Below are positions 21,435-28,634 of a stretch of 31,745 bases of DNA, one piece after another. Position numbers and translations under genes: made by a program. Every line of letters begins with the position of its first letter. The first letter of the stretch is position 1. Source of the stretch: a virus; IMG/VR virus record IMGVR_UViG_3300010354_008449, positions 1 to 31,745 of that record, one strand, 5' to 3'. The notes below the pieces were generated by a model. That model was not told the origin of the DNA. It searched no databases and saw only the letters and a program-made list of their open reading frames with translations.

Positions 21435-22990
21435 GAAATATTTTGATTTATCAAGTTTAACCAATAATTTTTTCTATGCGTAGTGTATACAGAAGGTGAA
21501 GTATAACTGCATCTATCCATAAGTTGTTTATAATTTTGTTTTTCTAAATCTTCATCTGGTATATTATAGTACCAAGCGGTTCCTATTCTCCAACCGCCCC
21601 AGCGATAACTTTTCCATTTTTCTATACTATAAAAATCAGATAATTTAGTTGCTTCTTTATAATCCATATATTTATTTTTCCAGTTTACAAATACACTAGT
21701 GGGATCTATATCACTTACATCATAGCCATATTTTTCTGGATTTTCTTCTATTGGGCTTTTTGTATTGTCAGCTAAATTTATTGAGTTGAATTCGTCTTTG
21801 TTTTTTCCAAAAATTATTGTTTCGCCGATATTTTTTCTGTGTATATGTAGAGGAGCATAATACCACCAATCTAAAAAATTAGGTTGATGTTTTACAAACG
21901 TTTCATTCCATATCCCTGGATCTTCTTTAGTATCACCTGGTAATCCTACAATAAGAGTTCCAGCTAATCTAAGTTTGGGCGCAAGTTGTTTTAGTTCAGC
22001 AGTCGCATCAATTATTTTTTCTATGGCTATTGGTCTACCTATTAATTTACGTGTTGAATTGTTCCCGCTTTCAATTCCATAATGTCCACCTCGTAAACCA
22101 CTACTTGCTAGTGCTTTTATCATGGCAGGTCTTGTTACAAGCATTTCTGGTCTTATGTATGCAACATATTCAAAATCTGGTAATCTTGCTAAATCAACAG
22201 CACGTTTTAATGTGTCAATCTTTTCAATACTATCATTAAAAGTATCATCGGCTAACATATATCTTGTTATACCAAATAAATCATAATTTTGACGTAATTC
22301 TTCAGCTATACTTTTTTCAGTACGAACATAATCTCTTATTTTTTTGTTTTTAAATGCAAATTTACAAAATGCACAATTAAAAACGCATCCACGACTTATC
22401 TCTAAAGAAAGTGCTTGATGTGATTTATATTGATCGTCTGGATGATATCTAGTAAACATTAAATCCATGTCATCGATAGGATAGTCACGGTTGCTGTCTA
22501 TATAATTTACATCATAATCAGCATTTTTTAGATTTGTATATTTTAAGTTTCCTGTCCCATACTTTAAATACTGCATTAATAAAGGCATTGAGAGTTCTCC
22601 GTAACCACTTACTACCCAATCTGTTAACTTAAGAAGTTCAATTGGAATTCTCCCGATAGTTTGTGTTCCAATTGTAATTTTCACATTTGGAAATCTCTGT
22701 TGTTGATTATCTTTAATTCTTTTAAATTGAAGAATCTGCTCTTCGGTCTCCCATCTGAGCATAGCCCAAACAAAAGACAAACCAATAGCTAAAGTGTCTG
22801 GACCTACACAATAATTTAAAATTTTATCAAGCTCGTCACTTGTTAAAATATCCTCAAAATCTATCAAAGAACATGTGTAACCATGATTTTCTAATACAGT
22901 TCGTATTCTGTAAGGACCTAATGCTCTTCCAGTGTTTTCATTAGGAAGGCCACCAATTAAAACAAAATGCGAATTTTTTTTCAGACTCAT
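21431..22990 (-). CDS. radical SAM enzyme with B12-binding-like N-terminal domain
   Basis: I place the start at ATG 22990 (519 residues, MSLKKNSHFVLIGG). An in-frame TTG lies at 23047, but the late motif at 23011-23018 would start transcription inside that extension. The N-terminal 150 residues form a Rossmann-like domain (FVLIGGLPNENTG, SLIDFEDIL, LAIGLSFVWAM, VVSGYGE) like cobalamin-binding domains, though I see no DxHxxG cobalamin motif. ISRGCVFNCAFCKFAF carries the CxxxCxxC cluster (Cys202/206/209) for the 4Fe-4S that cleaves SAM. GGHYGIESGN and LIVGLPGDT are typical radical SAM barrel strands. The C-terminal 150 residues are Trp/Tyr rich. Likely a methylase or ring-forming enzyme. The substrate is unknown. 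Confidence 0.88.
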   Translation of the reverse strand: MSLKKNSHFVLIGGLPNENTGRALGPYRIRTVLENHGYTCSLIDFEDILTSDELDKILNYCVGPDTLAIGLSFVWAMLRWETEEQILQFKRIKDNQQQRFPNVKITIGTQTIGRIPIELLKLTDWVVSGYGELSMPLLMQYLKYGTGNLKYTNLKNADYDVNYIDSNRDYPIDDMDLMFTRYHPDDQYKSHQALSLEISRGCVFNCAFCKFAFKNKKIRDYVRTEKSIAEELRQNYDLFGITRYMLADDTFNDSIEKIDTLKRAVDLARLPDFEYVAYIRPEMLVTRPAMIKALASSGLRGGHYGIESGNNSTRKLIGRPIAIEKIIDATAELKQLAPKLRLAGTLIVGLPGDTKEDPGIWNETFVKHQPNFLDWWYYAPLHIHRKNIGETIIFGKNKDEFNSINLADNTKSPIEENPEKYGYDVSDIDPTSVFVNWKNKYMDYKEATKLSDFYSIEKWKSYRWGGWRIGTAWYYNIPDEDLEKQNYKQLMDRCSYTSPSVYTTHRKNYWLNLINQNIS

Positions 22991-23010
22991 AAGAAAGTAT
23001 TTAAGACTTA

Positions 23011-23018
23011 TATTTATT
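23011..23018 (-). promoter_or_regulatory. T4-type late promoter motif AATAAATA, minus strand
   Basis: On the minus strand TTAATAAATATAAG lies 20 bases before the ATG at 22990, the same spacing as the plus-strand late motifs. Confidence 0.55.
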
Positions 23019-23079
23019 AATAAAAATTTATCCAATTCTTGCGCCAAATTTATGCATTAATTAAATAGATGGTAAATTT

Positions 23080-23087
23080 AATAAATA
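23080..23087 (+). promoter_or_regulatory. T4-type late promoter motif AATAAATA
   Basis: AATAAATATAA is followed by a second near-match TTAAATATAAG (23091-23101). Both precede the deaminase-methyltransferase ATG at 23131. With the minus-strand motif at 23011 they make a back-to-back divergent control region. Confidence 0.5.
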
Positions 23088-23130
23088 TAATTAAATATAA
23101 GCATTCAACTGAGGCAGATCAATTTCATTA

Positions 23131-24177
23131 ATGAAACCAAGCGATTTTCAAATATATGACCATGAAAAACTTGACAAAATTCTAGTAGAGTTATGTCAAC
23201 TAATTATTGACGGGCAAAAAATAAATTCTAACTTATATGGGATGGTTGGGGCTGCGGTATTGGATAATGATAATAATTTAGTTAAAAGTACAAGTTATAA
23301 AACTAAAGGCAAGTTCGTACATGCTGAACGTGCAGCAATAGATAAGTATGAAAAAAATTATGGTCCATTGTCATCAGGATCTATAATTATTACTACACTA
23401 AGTCCTTGTAGTAAATCAATGGATGATAGATACAGTGATAGTTGTACATCATTAATAAATGATAGTCCAATTAAAAAAGTATATAGCGGTTATAGCGATC
23501 CCACTCAAGATAATTCAGAAAGCTACAAACACAAAAAGTTTCATATACAAACTACAAAGAATAAACAAATTTTAGAATTATGTAAAACATTTGCTGATAC
23601 ATTTTTAAAAGAAAGTTTGTTAGAAGTTAATCCAAATACATTATCTGGTAGTGAAGGTCCAGGGTTAAATGAATGTAGAACATATTTACTAGAGCAACTT
23701 AAAAAAATAAAAACAGAATTTGATACCATTTATATTTTAGGCAGTTGGTATGGTAATTTAAGTATGATGATTGAAAATGATAATGATTTTAACTTTGATA
23801 GAATCATAAACGTAGAATCTGATAAAGAAGCATTAGAAACAGGTCAAGAAGTAATAGATAAATTAAATTACAAGTTTATCTATGGTATGTATAAAGATGC
23901 CAACAAACTAACTTACCAAGAACTAGGAAATAATGGACTTGTTATTAATACAAGTTGTAATAATATTGACGGTACTGATTGGTTTGCAAACATACCTGAT
24001 AATACAATGTGCATATTATCAGCACGTAATAACGACGAAGGCGCCATAAATAAATTTAATAGTACGATTGATTTGTTAGAAAAGTATCCACTGAATAATA
24101 TATTATATGCAGGTAAAAAAGAGTTTATGGATCCTGAAACAAAATATGATTACTATCTTGTTATAGGGACAAAATAA
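23131..24177 (+). CDS. deaminase-methyltransferase fusion protein
   Basis: The 348-residue protein has two domains. Residues about 10-125 are a cytidine-deaminase-like zinc domain. FVHAERAAIDKY (62-73) has His64 and the proton-shuttling Glu66, and SPCSKSMDDRYSDSC (91-105) has Cys93 and Cys105. The Cys-Cys spacing is longer than the usual PCxxC. Residues about 180-345 resemble a SAM-dependent methyltransferase: TIYILGSWYGNLSMMI (199-214) as motif I, IINVESDKEA as motif II and GLVINTSCNNIDG (269-281) as motif IV. I have not seen this pairing described. It could deaminate and then methylate a base or nucleotide, or act in a small-molecule pathway. It overlaps the desaturase gene by one base. Confidence 0.78.
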   Translation: MKPSDFQIYDHEKLDKILVELCQLIIDGQKINSNLYGMVGAAVLDNDNNLVKSTSYKTKGKFVHAERAAIDKYEKNYGPLSSGSIIITTLSPCSKSMDDRYSDSCTSLINDSPIKKVYSGYSDPTQDNSESYKHKKFHIQTTKNKQILELCKTFADTFLKESLLEVNPNTLSGSEGPGLNECRTYLLEQLKKIKTEFDTIYILGSWYGNLSMMIENDNDFNFDRIINVESDKEALETGQEVIDKLNYKFIYGMYKDANKLTYQELGNNGLVINTSCNNIDGTDWFANIPDNTMCILSARNNDEGAINKFNSTIDLLEKYPLNNILYAGKKEFMDPETKYDYYLVIGTK

Positions 24178-24893
24178 TGTATGAAATTCTTTACTTGTTA
24201 ATTCTAACACATATTACTATTGTATGCGTTACTGTATACTTACATAGAGGTCAAGCACATAAAGGTTTAATTTTCAATCCAATATTAGAACACTTTATGC
24301 GTTTTTGGTTGTGGCTTACAACTGGTATGATAACCAAACAATGGGTAGCTATACATCGTAAACATCATAGGTATTGTGAAACAGTGGATGACCCGCATAG
24401 CCCGCATATATACGGTATATGGAAAGTATTATTTAAAGGAGCATTGTTATACCATGAAGCGTCAAAAGATAAAAATATGGTTGATTCATATGGTGTTGGC
24501 ACTCCTTCTGATTGGTTGGAGCACAACATATACAGTCCTCACTCCAGACTTGGCATTGGCATTCTCTTTTTGTTCAACATCTGGCTCTTTGGTTGGATTG
24601 GCGCCCTAATATGGATAGTACAAATGATATGGATTCCGTTCTGGGCTGCTGGGGTAGTTAACGGTTTAGGACATTGGTTTGGATATAGAAATGGTGAGAC
24701 TAAAGATAATAGCAAAAATATAAGTCCTTTAGGCTTTATAATTGGTGGAGAAGAATTGCATAATAATCATCATTTAAATCCTGCTAGCCCCAAACTAAGT
24801 TTACGCTGGTACGAAATAGACGTTGGTTGGATATATATTAAGATTTTTGAAATGCTTAAATTACTTAAACTTAAAAATAATCTTAAAGTTTAA
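24177..24893 (+). CDS. membrane fatty acid desaturase (acyl-CoA/lipid type)
   Basis: The 238-residue protein is an integral membrane desaturase. It has all three histidine boxes of the di-iron centre: HRGQAH (23-28), HRKHH (60-64) and HNNHH (195-199), plus the accessory His in NGLGHWFGYRN. Hydrophobic helices lie at about 4-22, 36-53, 124-140 and 140-161. It would insert a double bond into an acyl chain, most likely delta-9 type, needing oxygen and host electron donors. It is shorter than bacterial homologues of about 270-380 residues, but the core is intact. It could adjust membrane fluidity or lipid signals during infection. It shares the ATG/TAA overlap with the deaminase fusion and is followed by a new late promoter. 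Confidence 0.92.
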   Translation: MYEILYLLILTHITIVCVTVYLHRGQAHKGLIFNPILEHFMRFWLWLTTGMITKQWVAIHRKHHRYCETVDDPHSPHIYGIWKVLFKGALLYHEASKDKNMVDSYGVGTPSDWLEHNIYSPHSRLGIGILFLFNIWLFGWIGALIWIVQMIWIPFWAAGVVNGLGHWFGYRNGETKDNSKNISPLGFIIGGEELHNNHHLNPASPKLSLRWYEIDVGWIYIKIFEMLKLLKLKNNLKV

Positions 24894-24905
24894 AAAATTC
24901 TTGTA

Positions 24906-24913
24906 GATAAATA
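24906..24913 (+). promoter_or_regulatory. T4-type late promoter motif GATAAATA
   Basis: GATAAATAG lies in the 41-base gap after the desaturase, 21 bases before the next ATG. The ribosome site is weak (TAGGTG). Confidence 0.55.
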
Positions 24914-24934
24914 GATGTATATATAGGTGTTTTT

Positions 24935-25453
24935 ATGTTACTAATTTGTAAAGATATAAATGGAAATGAATGCACACCCTTACATATATGGGTAGCACAA
25001 TATGGAAGTGCTGAGGATCAAATGGTGCATGATAATCCTGATTCAACTACTGATAAAATAGAATTAATTAAAAGATACTATGTACAAAATTCTGTACGTT
25101 ATCTAGAAGAATACCAAGATGGTGTTTTGATAAAAACAGATGAAATATGTGAAGATGGCAATTTAAAGATTAAACAAAGTATGACAGAAGTACCTGTAGA
25201 GCATGAATCTAATGAGTTTAAATACGTATATAAAACAAAAGATGGGGAAAATTGTAAAGGTTTTTACGAGTGGGTTTTAGAATTTGGGACTGAAGAAGAA
25301 TTAAAAGTACATAATTCTGAAAATTTTGATCAAAAATCTGAGTTACTTTTGAAATATATGAAAGCTGTAGGTGCTGTTAAATATGATTTATATTTTAATA
25401 ATGTACTTATTGAAGAATTTGAATTATTTGATGAGTCGGGGCAAATGTTATGA
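24935..25453 (+). CDS. unknown protein made of two copies of one domain
   Basis: The 172-residue acidic protein is an internal duplication. The halves (about 5-75 and 95-168) align over their length: NGNECTPLHIWVAQYGSAED with DGENCKGFYEWVLEFGTEEE, then VHDNPDSTTDKIELIKRYY with VHNSENFDQKSELLLKYM, then YQDGVLIKTDEICEDGN with FNNVLIEEFELFDESGQ. Each unit would be strand, helix, helix, strand, strand, with a conserved Trp and one Cys. I do not recognise the domain. There is no signal peptide or catalytic motif. It overlaps the metallopeptidase gene by 4 bases, so the two may act together, for example as substrate adapter or inhibitor; that is speculation. Confidence 0.75.
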   Translation: MLLICKDINGNECTPLHIWVAQYGSAEDQMVHDNPDSTTDKIELIKRYYVQNSVRYLEEYQDGVLIKTDEICEDGNLKIKQSMTEVPVEHESNEFKYVYKTKDGENCKGFYEWVLEFGTEEELKVHNSENFDQKSELLLKYMKAVGAVKYDLYFNNVLIEEFELFDESGQML

Positions 25454-26034
25454 TAGTTGAAAATATAATTTTAGAAAGTGCAGCTTCAGAATTAGCGCAA
25501 AAATTACCTTCCTTAAAAAAACATAATTATGATACCATAGATAAATTAATGCGCGGTATAGCAAACAAACATAAGATTACAGGCAAGGCCCTACATAATT
25601 TATTTTTACATAAGTATAAGAAAACACCAGATGATTGGATAAAAGGTAAACTTGATGAAGAAGATGAAGAAAAAGTAGATTTTGATAATCTTCCTGTTAT
25701 GCAAAAGTTTATTAGTTGGACAGCAGATAAAATTAATTTAGAAAATATTCCAAAGTTTGAATGGAGCTATGATACTAAAGATGCACAAATAAATCATCAT
25801 ACAGGACGTCATGCTGAAGGTTCTAATGAAGTTTGGGTCTATGTAAGAAATCGCAATTTAGTTGATATAATGCGTACAGTATTTCATGAATTGGTTCACT
25901 GCCGTCAAGGTGAATTAGATATGATTCAACCTGGGGATAGCTATCCCGGCAGTCCAATAGAAATGGAAGCAGATATGATGGCTGGCAAATACATGAAAAT
26001 ATTTGGTAAAATGCATCCAGAAATCTTTCAATAA
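25450..26034 (+). CDS. zinc metallopeptidase (HExxH)
   Basis: The 194-residue protein has FHELVHCRQGE (145-155) with the zinc peptidase signature HELVH. The third ligand is probably Glu171 or Glu173 in SPIEMEADMMAGKYM (168-182), the usual E-x-x-A-D arrangement. The N-terminus MIVENIILE/SAA could be a prohead-protease site, so packaging is possible. Residues 26-66 (NYDTIDKLMRGIANKHKITG, then LHNLFLHKYKKTPDDWIK) are a helical module that from memory recurs at the front of several aquatic T4-like phage proteins. There is no signal peptide. It may process a virion or host protein. Confidence 0.82.
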   Translation: MIVENIILESAASELAQKLPSLKKHNYDTIDKLMRGIANKHKITGKALHNLFLHKYKKTPDDWIKGKLDEEDEEKVDFDNLPVMQKFISWTADKINLENIPKFEWSYDTKDAQINHHTGRHAEGSNEVWVYVRNRNLVDIMRTVFHELVHCRQGELDMIQPGDSYPGSPIEMEADMMAGKYMKIFGKMHPEIFQ

Positions 26035-26048
26035 ATTACACAATCGTC

Positions 26049-26054
26049 TATAAT
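26049..26054 (+). promoter_or_regulatory. sigma-70-like -10 box TATAAT before tilS
   Basis: A perfect TATAAT lies 7 bases before the tilS ATG. The -35 region at 17-base spacing reads TTTCAA, a weak match. Transcription would begin about at the ATG, giving a leaderless message. Confidence 0.4.
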
Positions 26055-26060
26055 ATATAG

Positions 26061-26651
26061 ATGATTAAACTCCTAGTTCCACTACCCAAAAAAGTAACAG
26101 TTGCCTGCAGCGGTGGTGTGGATAGTATGGCTGTGGTTGATTTTCTTAAACGAAAGCATGACGTAACCCTTGCGTATTTTCATCATCGTACAACGCACGG
26201 TGAACATGCTATGGAATTTGTTGCCAAATATGCTACGGAAAATAACATGTCTATGCTTTTTGGTAGCTGTCGTAGTGAAAAATCAAATGAAGAATCAATG
26301 GAAGAGTATTGGCGCAGAGAGCGTTACGACTTTTTAAAAGACTTGGGGCCCGTAATCACTTGCCATCATCTTGATGATTGTGTAGAAACATATGTTTGGT
26401 CTAGCCTTCATGGTACACCCAAAGTCATTCCTATGATTCGTAATAACGTATTGCGTCCATTTTTAACTACACGTAAAAGTGAATTTGTATCTTGGTGTGA
26501 GCGTCATAATGTTCCATGGATTGAGGATCATTCTAACAAAGATATCAAATACACAAGAAACTATATTAGAAATGAAATGATGCCGCATATTTTGCGAGTT
26601 AACCCAGGCATTCATTCTTTGGTGAAAAAAATCATTGAAAATAAGAATTAA
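26061..26651 (+). CDS. tilS: tRNA(Ile)-lysidine synthase, minimal form
   Basis: The 196-residue protein is a PP-loop ATPase of TilS type. VACSGGVDSMAVVDF (14-28) carries SGGVDS. ITCHHLDDCVETYVW matches the H-H-x-D-D-x-x-E-T motif. The VPWIEDHSNKDIKYTRNYIR stretch is the TilS tRNA-interaction segment (D-x-S-N-x-D, R-N-x-I-R). It is about half the length of E. coli TilS (432) and lacks the C-terminal tRNA-recognition domains, but compact versions keep only this core. The enzyme turns C34 of the CAU anticodon into lysidine so that the tRNA reads AUA as isoleucine. That suits an AT-rich phage with many AUA codons. A -10 box lies just upstream. Confidence 0.87.
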   Translation: MIKLLVPLPKKVTVACSGGVDSMAVVDFLKRKHDVTLAYFHHRTTHGEHAMEFVAKYATENNMSMLFGSCRSEKSNEESMEEYWRRERYDFLKDLGPVITCHHLDDCVETYVWSSLHGTPKVIPMIRNNVLRPFLTTRKSEFVSWCERHNVPWIEDHSNKDIKYTRNYIRNEMMPHILRVNPGIHSLVKKIIENKN

Positions 26652-26663
26652 TACATATATAAT
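26635..26663 (+). promoter_or_regulatory. strong sigma-70-type promoter (TTGAAA-17-TATAAT)
   Basis: TTGAAA at 26635-26640 and TATAAT at 26658-26663 are separated by exactly 17 bases. The -35 lies inside the end of tilS. AAGGAG at 26673-26678 and the ATG at 26684 follow. This is a classic host-recognised promoter, unlike the late motifs elsewhere. Confidence 0.8.
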
Positions 26664-26683
26664 AGTCTATTAAAGGAGAACTT

Positions 26684-26944
26684 ATGACTTCACGTACATT
26701 TAATGGTGACGCAAAAATTAAACTCACCCAACTTATCAACGAAGGCATGGCAACCATGCATGAGATTGAAACACTATCTGGTGGTTTGAACGATACTATC
26801 AAAGCAGTTGCAGAAGAATTGGAAATTAAACCAAGCATTCTAAAGAAAGCTGTAAAGACTGCATATAAAGCCCGGCTAGGTGAAACAAACAAAGAAAACG
26901 AAGAACTCAATACTATTCTGGAGACAGTCGGCAAAACTCTATGA
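26684..26944 (+). CDS. dsbA: DsbA-like double-strand DNA-binding late transcription protein
   Basis: The 86-residue protein is all helical and charged: KIKLTQLINEGMATMHEIET, then LNDTIKAVAEELEIKPSILK, then KAVKTAYKARLGE. Size (T4 DsbA is 89) and the helix order with a central xLxIKPxxLKK segment fit the T4 DsbA family, as annotated in aquatic T4-like phages. T4 DsbA binds DNA near late promoters and aids late transcription. Its position near the polymerase and clamp genes and its strong host-type promoter suit an early or middle regulatory gene that prepares the late phase. Identity is by size and pattern, so another small DNA-binding protein is possible. Confidence 0.6.
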   Translation: MTSRTFNGDAKIKLTQLINEGMATMHEIETLSGGLNDTIKAVAEELEIKPSILKKAVKTAYKARLGETNKENEELNTILETVGKTL

Positions 26945-27555
26945 GTAGGCTAGTTGCATTTGGTTGCTCATATACATATGGTCATGGTCTAGTAGACTGC
27001 CATATAGAACCAAATACATATGGACCATTACCTAGTAAGTTTGCATGGCCACAATTGTTAGCTGATATGCTTGGAATTGAAGCTGTAAATTTAGGTAAAC
27101 CAGGATTAAGCAACTTACATATTTTATGGAAATTATTAAATTTTCAATTTAAAACTGATGATTTATGTATTGTTATGTGGACCCATTTTGGAAGACTTCC
27201 ATATAGCAATCTTAAATACGATTCTTCCGACATAGATTGGAATTATTATGACAATTCAGTTATTAAGCAACTTCCACAAATAGAAGAAGAAAATATTGTA
27301 ATTAATAATTATATAGCAATGCATCATGCATGGTTACATCTTTCAATAAAAAATATAAAAAATTACTTTGTTGTAGCCCCAAAAGATATTAAATTTTATA
27401 AAGCCCCTGATATCTCAATACCTAGTTTAATAACTAAAAATCCAATTTTACTAAAAGAGATAGATAAAGGCTTAGATAAGATGCATCCGGGACCAAAAAC
27501 ACACGAAGTAATTGCAAAATACCTTTTTAATCAAATAAACACCCCATCTTTATGA
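26941..27555 (+). CDS. SGNH/GDSL-like hydrolase
   Basis: The 204-residue protein has AFGCSYTYGHG (6-16) with the nucleophile Ser10 in the GDS-like block I. VNLGKPGLSN (49-58) is the block II glycine and Asn, and LDKMHPGP (178-185) gives the D-x-x-H pair Asp179/His182. The usual block III Asn is not evident (MWTHFGR has Thr81), so it is a divergent member. SGNH enzymes remove acyl groups from sugars or lipids. There is no signal peptide, so it acts in the cytoplasm or is carried in the virion. It overlaps the DsbA-like gene and the next glycosyltransferase-like gene by 4 bases each, so the pair may modify a glycan. Confidence 0.78.
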   Translation: MSRLVAFGCSYTYGHGLVDCHIEPNTYGPLPSKFAWPQLLADMLGIEAVNLGKPGLSNLHILWKLLNFQFKTDDLCIVMWTHFGRLPYSNLKYDSSDIDWNYYDNSVIKQLPQIEEENIVINNYIAMHHAWLHLSIKNIKNYFVVAPKDIKFYKAPDISIPSLITKNPILLKEIDKGLDKMHPGPKTHEVIAKYLFNQINTPSL

Positions 27556-28634
27556 AATTATTTTTTGATGAAAAGGGTCACACAGACTATGCAAATCATT
27601 GCGTTTCTCCTGAAATTCTTTTAGAACAAGATAAATGGAATTTTACAAAAAATTTAGAAGAAGCAGATGTTGTCCCAATAGACTACCATACTACAATTAA
27701 TTTAAATGAAATAAAACTTAAAGATCATCAGTTACTTGTGGTTTGGTTTTATGAAACGACAGGTAATACATTTACCCCAGAAAAATGCAGACAAGATACA
27801 AAAAAATTTTTTGATGCACATTACAAAACATTAGTTTTTCATACAAATGAATTAGATAATAAGGATGTAAATTATATCCCAAGTAATGTTATGTATAATA
27901 GGCAAAGAATGTTTTGTGTTAATTATAGTTATATATGTGAAAATTTACAATGGACTAGAGGAATACCAAAAGTAGCATTTGAATTAACAGATATTAATAA
28001 AGTATATTCAAATGAAAATAAAAAGTTTTTAGTTCCAAATAGAATTTTTTCTAATGCTACAGACCAAAGAAATACATTTAGATATAATCTTAAAAATTAT
28101 TTAAAATCTATCAAAGCTAGTATGTATCTAAGCGATCCTGAGAAAGGTATTTACTTTAAACCAAATGGAATTACTGATGTTTCTAAAATAGATACTGTAC
28201 AAGGTGGAAGTTGGCATCCTATAGATAATTATTACTATAATACTTCTTATGTGGGTATACATACAGAAACTATTTGGGAAAATCCTGATATTTTTTATCC
28301 TACTGAAAAGTATTTTGATAATTTAATAAAAGGAAATTTTCCATTGATATTTGCCGCGCCTAACTTTGTAAGTAATTTAAAAAAGTTTTATAATTTTAGG
28401 TTTCCCGATTGGATAGACTATTCATACGATAACATATATAATTACTCAGAACGTATAGCAGCATTTTATGAATCCATAAACAAAGTATCCAAACTTAGTT
28501 TACTAGATTTGCATTCGCTTTATCTACGTGATAAAGAAAACATTTTGGAACACAACAAAAAAATTTTTTACACTAAACCCTGTATGTTGTTGTACAATAA
28601 AATAATTGAAGCTAAAAGGTTGTTAAATTATTAA
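27552..28634 (+). CDS. putative glycosyltransferase (GT10/GT47-like fold)
   Basis: The 360-residue protein has a C-terminal region with SYVGIHTETIWENPDIFYPT, then EKYFDNLIKGNFPLIFAAPN, then FVSNLKKF (about 235-278). The pattern Glu-x-x, (T)EK-x-F-x-N-L-x-x-G-x-x-P-(L)-I followed by a short helix matches nucleotide-sugar-binding segments of fucosyltransferase-like and exostosin-like enzymes (GT-B fold). The N-terminal half begins MKLFFDEKGHTDY and has an acidic DVVPIDYH. It is Tyr/Phe and Lys rich, and the DNA is visibly more AT-rich than the polymerase gene that follows without a gap. It is likely to add a sugar to a surface structure; acceptor and donor are unknown. The pairing with an SGNH hydrolase supports a glycan role. 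Confidence 0.6.
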   Translation: MKLFFDEKGHTDYANHCVSPEILLEQDKWNFTKNLEEADVVPIDYHTTINLNEIKLKDHQLLVVWFYETTGNTFTPEKCRQDTKKFFDAHYKTLVFHTNELDNKDVNYIPSNVMYNRQRMFCVNYSYICENLQWTRGIPKVAFELTDINKVYSNENKKFLVPNRIFSNATDQRNTFRYNLKNYLKSIKASMYLSDPEKGIYFKPNGITDVSKIDTVQGGSWHPIDNYYYNTSYVGIHTETIWENPDIFYPTEKYFDNLIKGNFPLIFAAPNFVSNLKKFYNFRFPDWIDYSYDNIYNYSERIAAFYESINKVSKLSLLDLHSLYLRDKENILEHNKKIFYTKPCMLLYNKIIEAKRLLNY

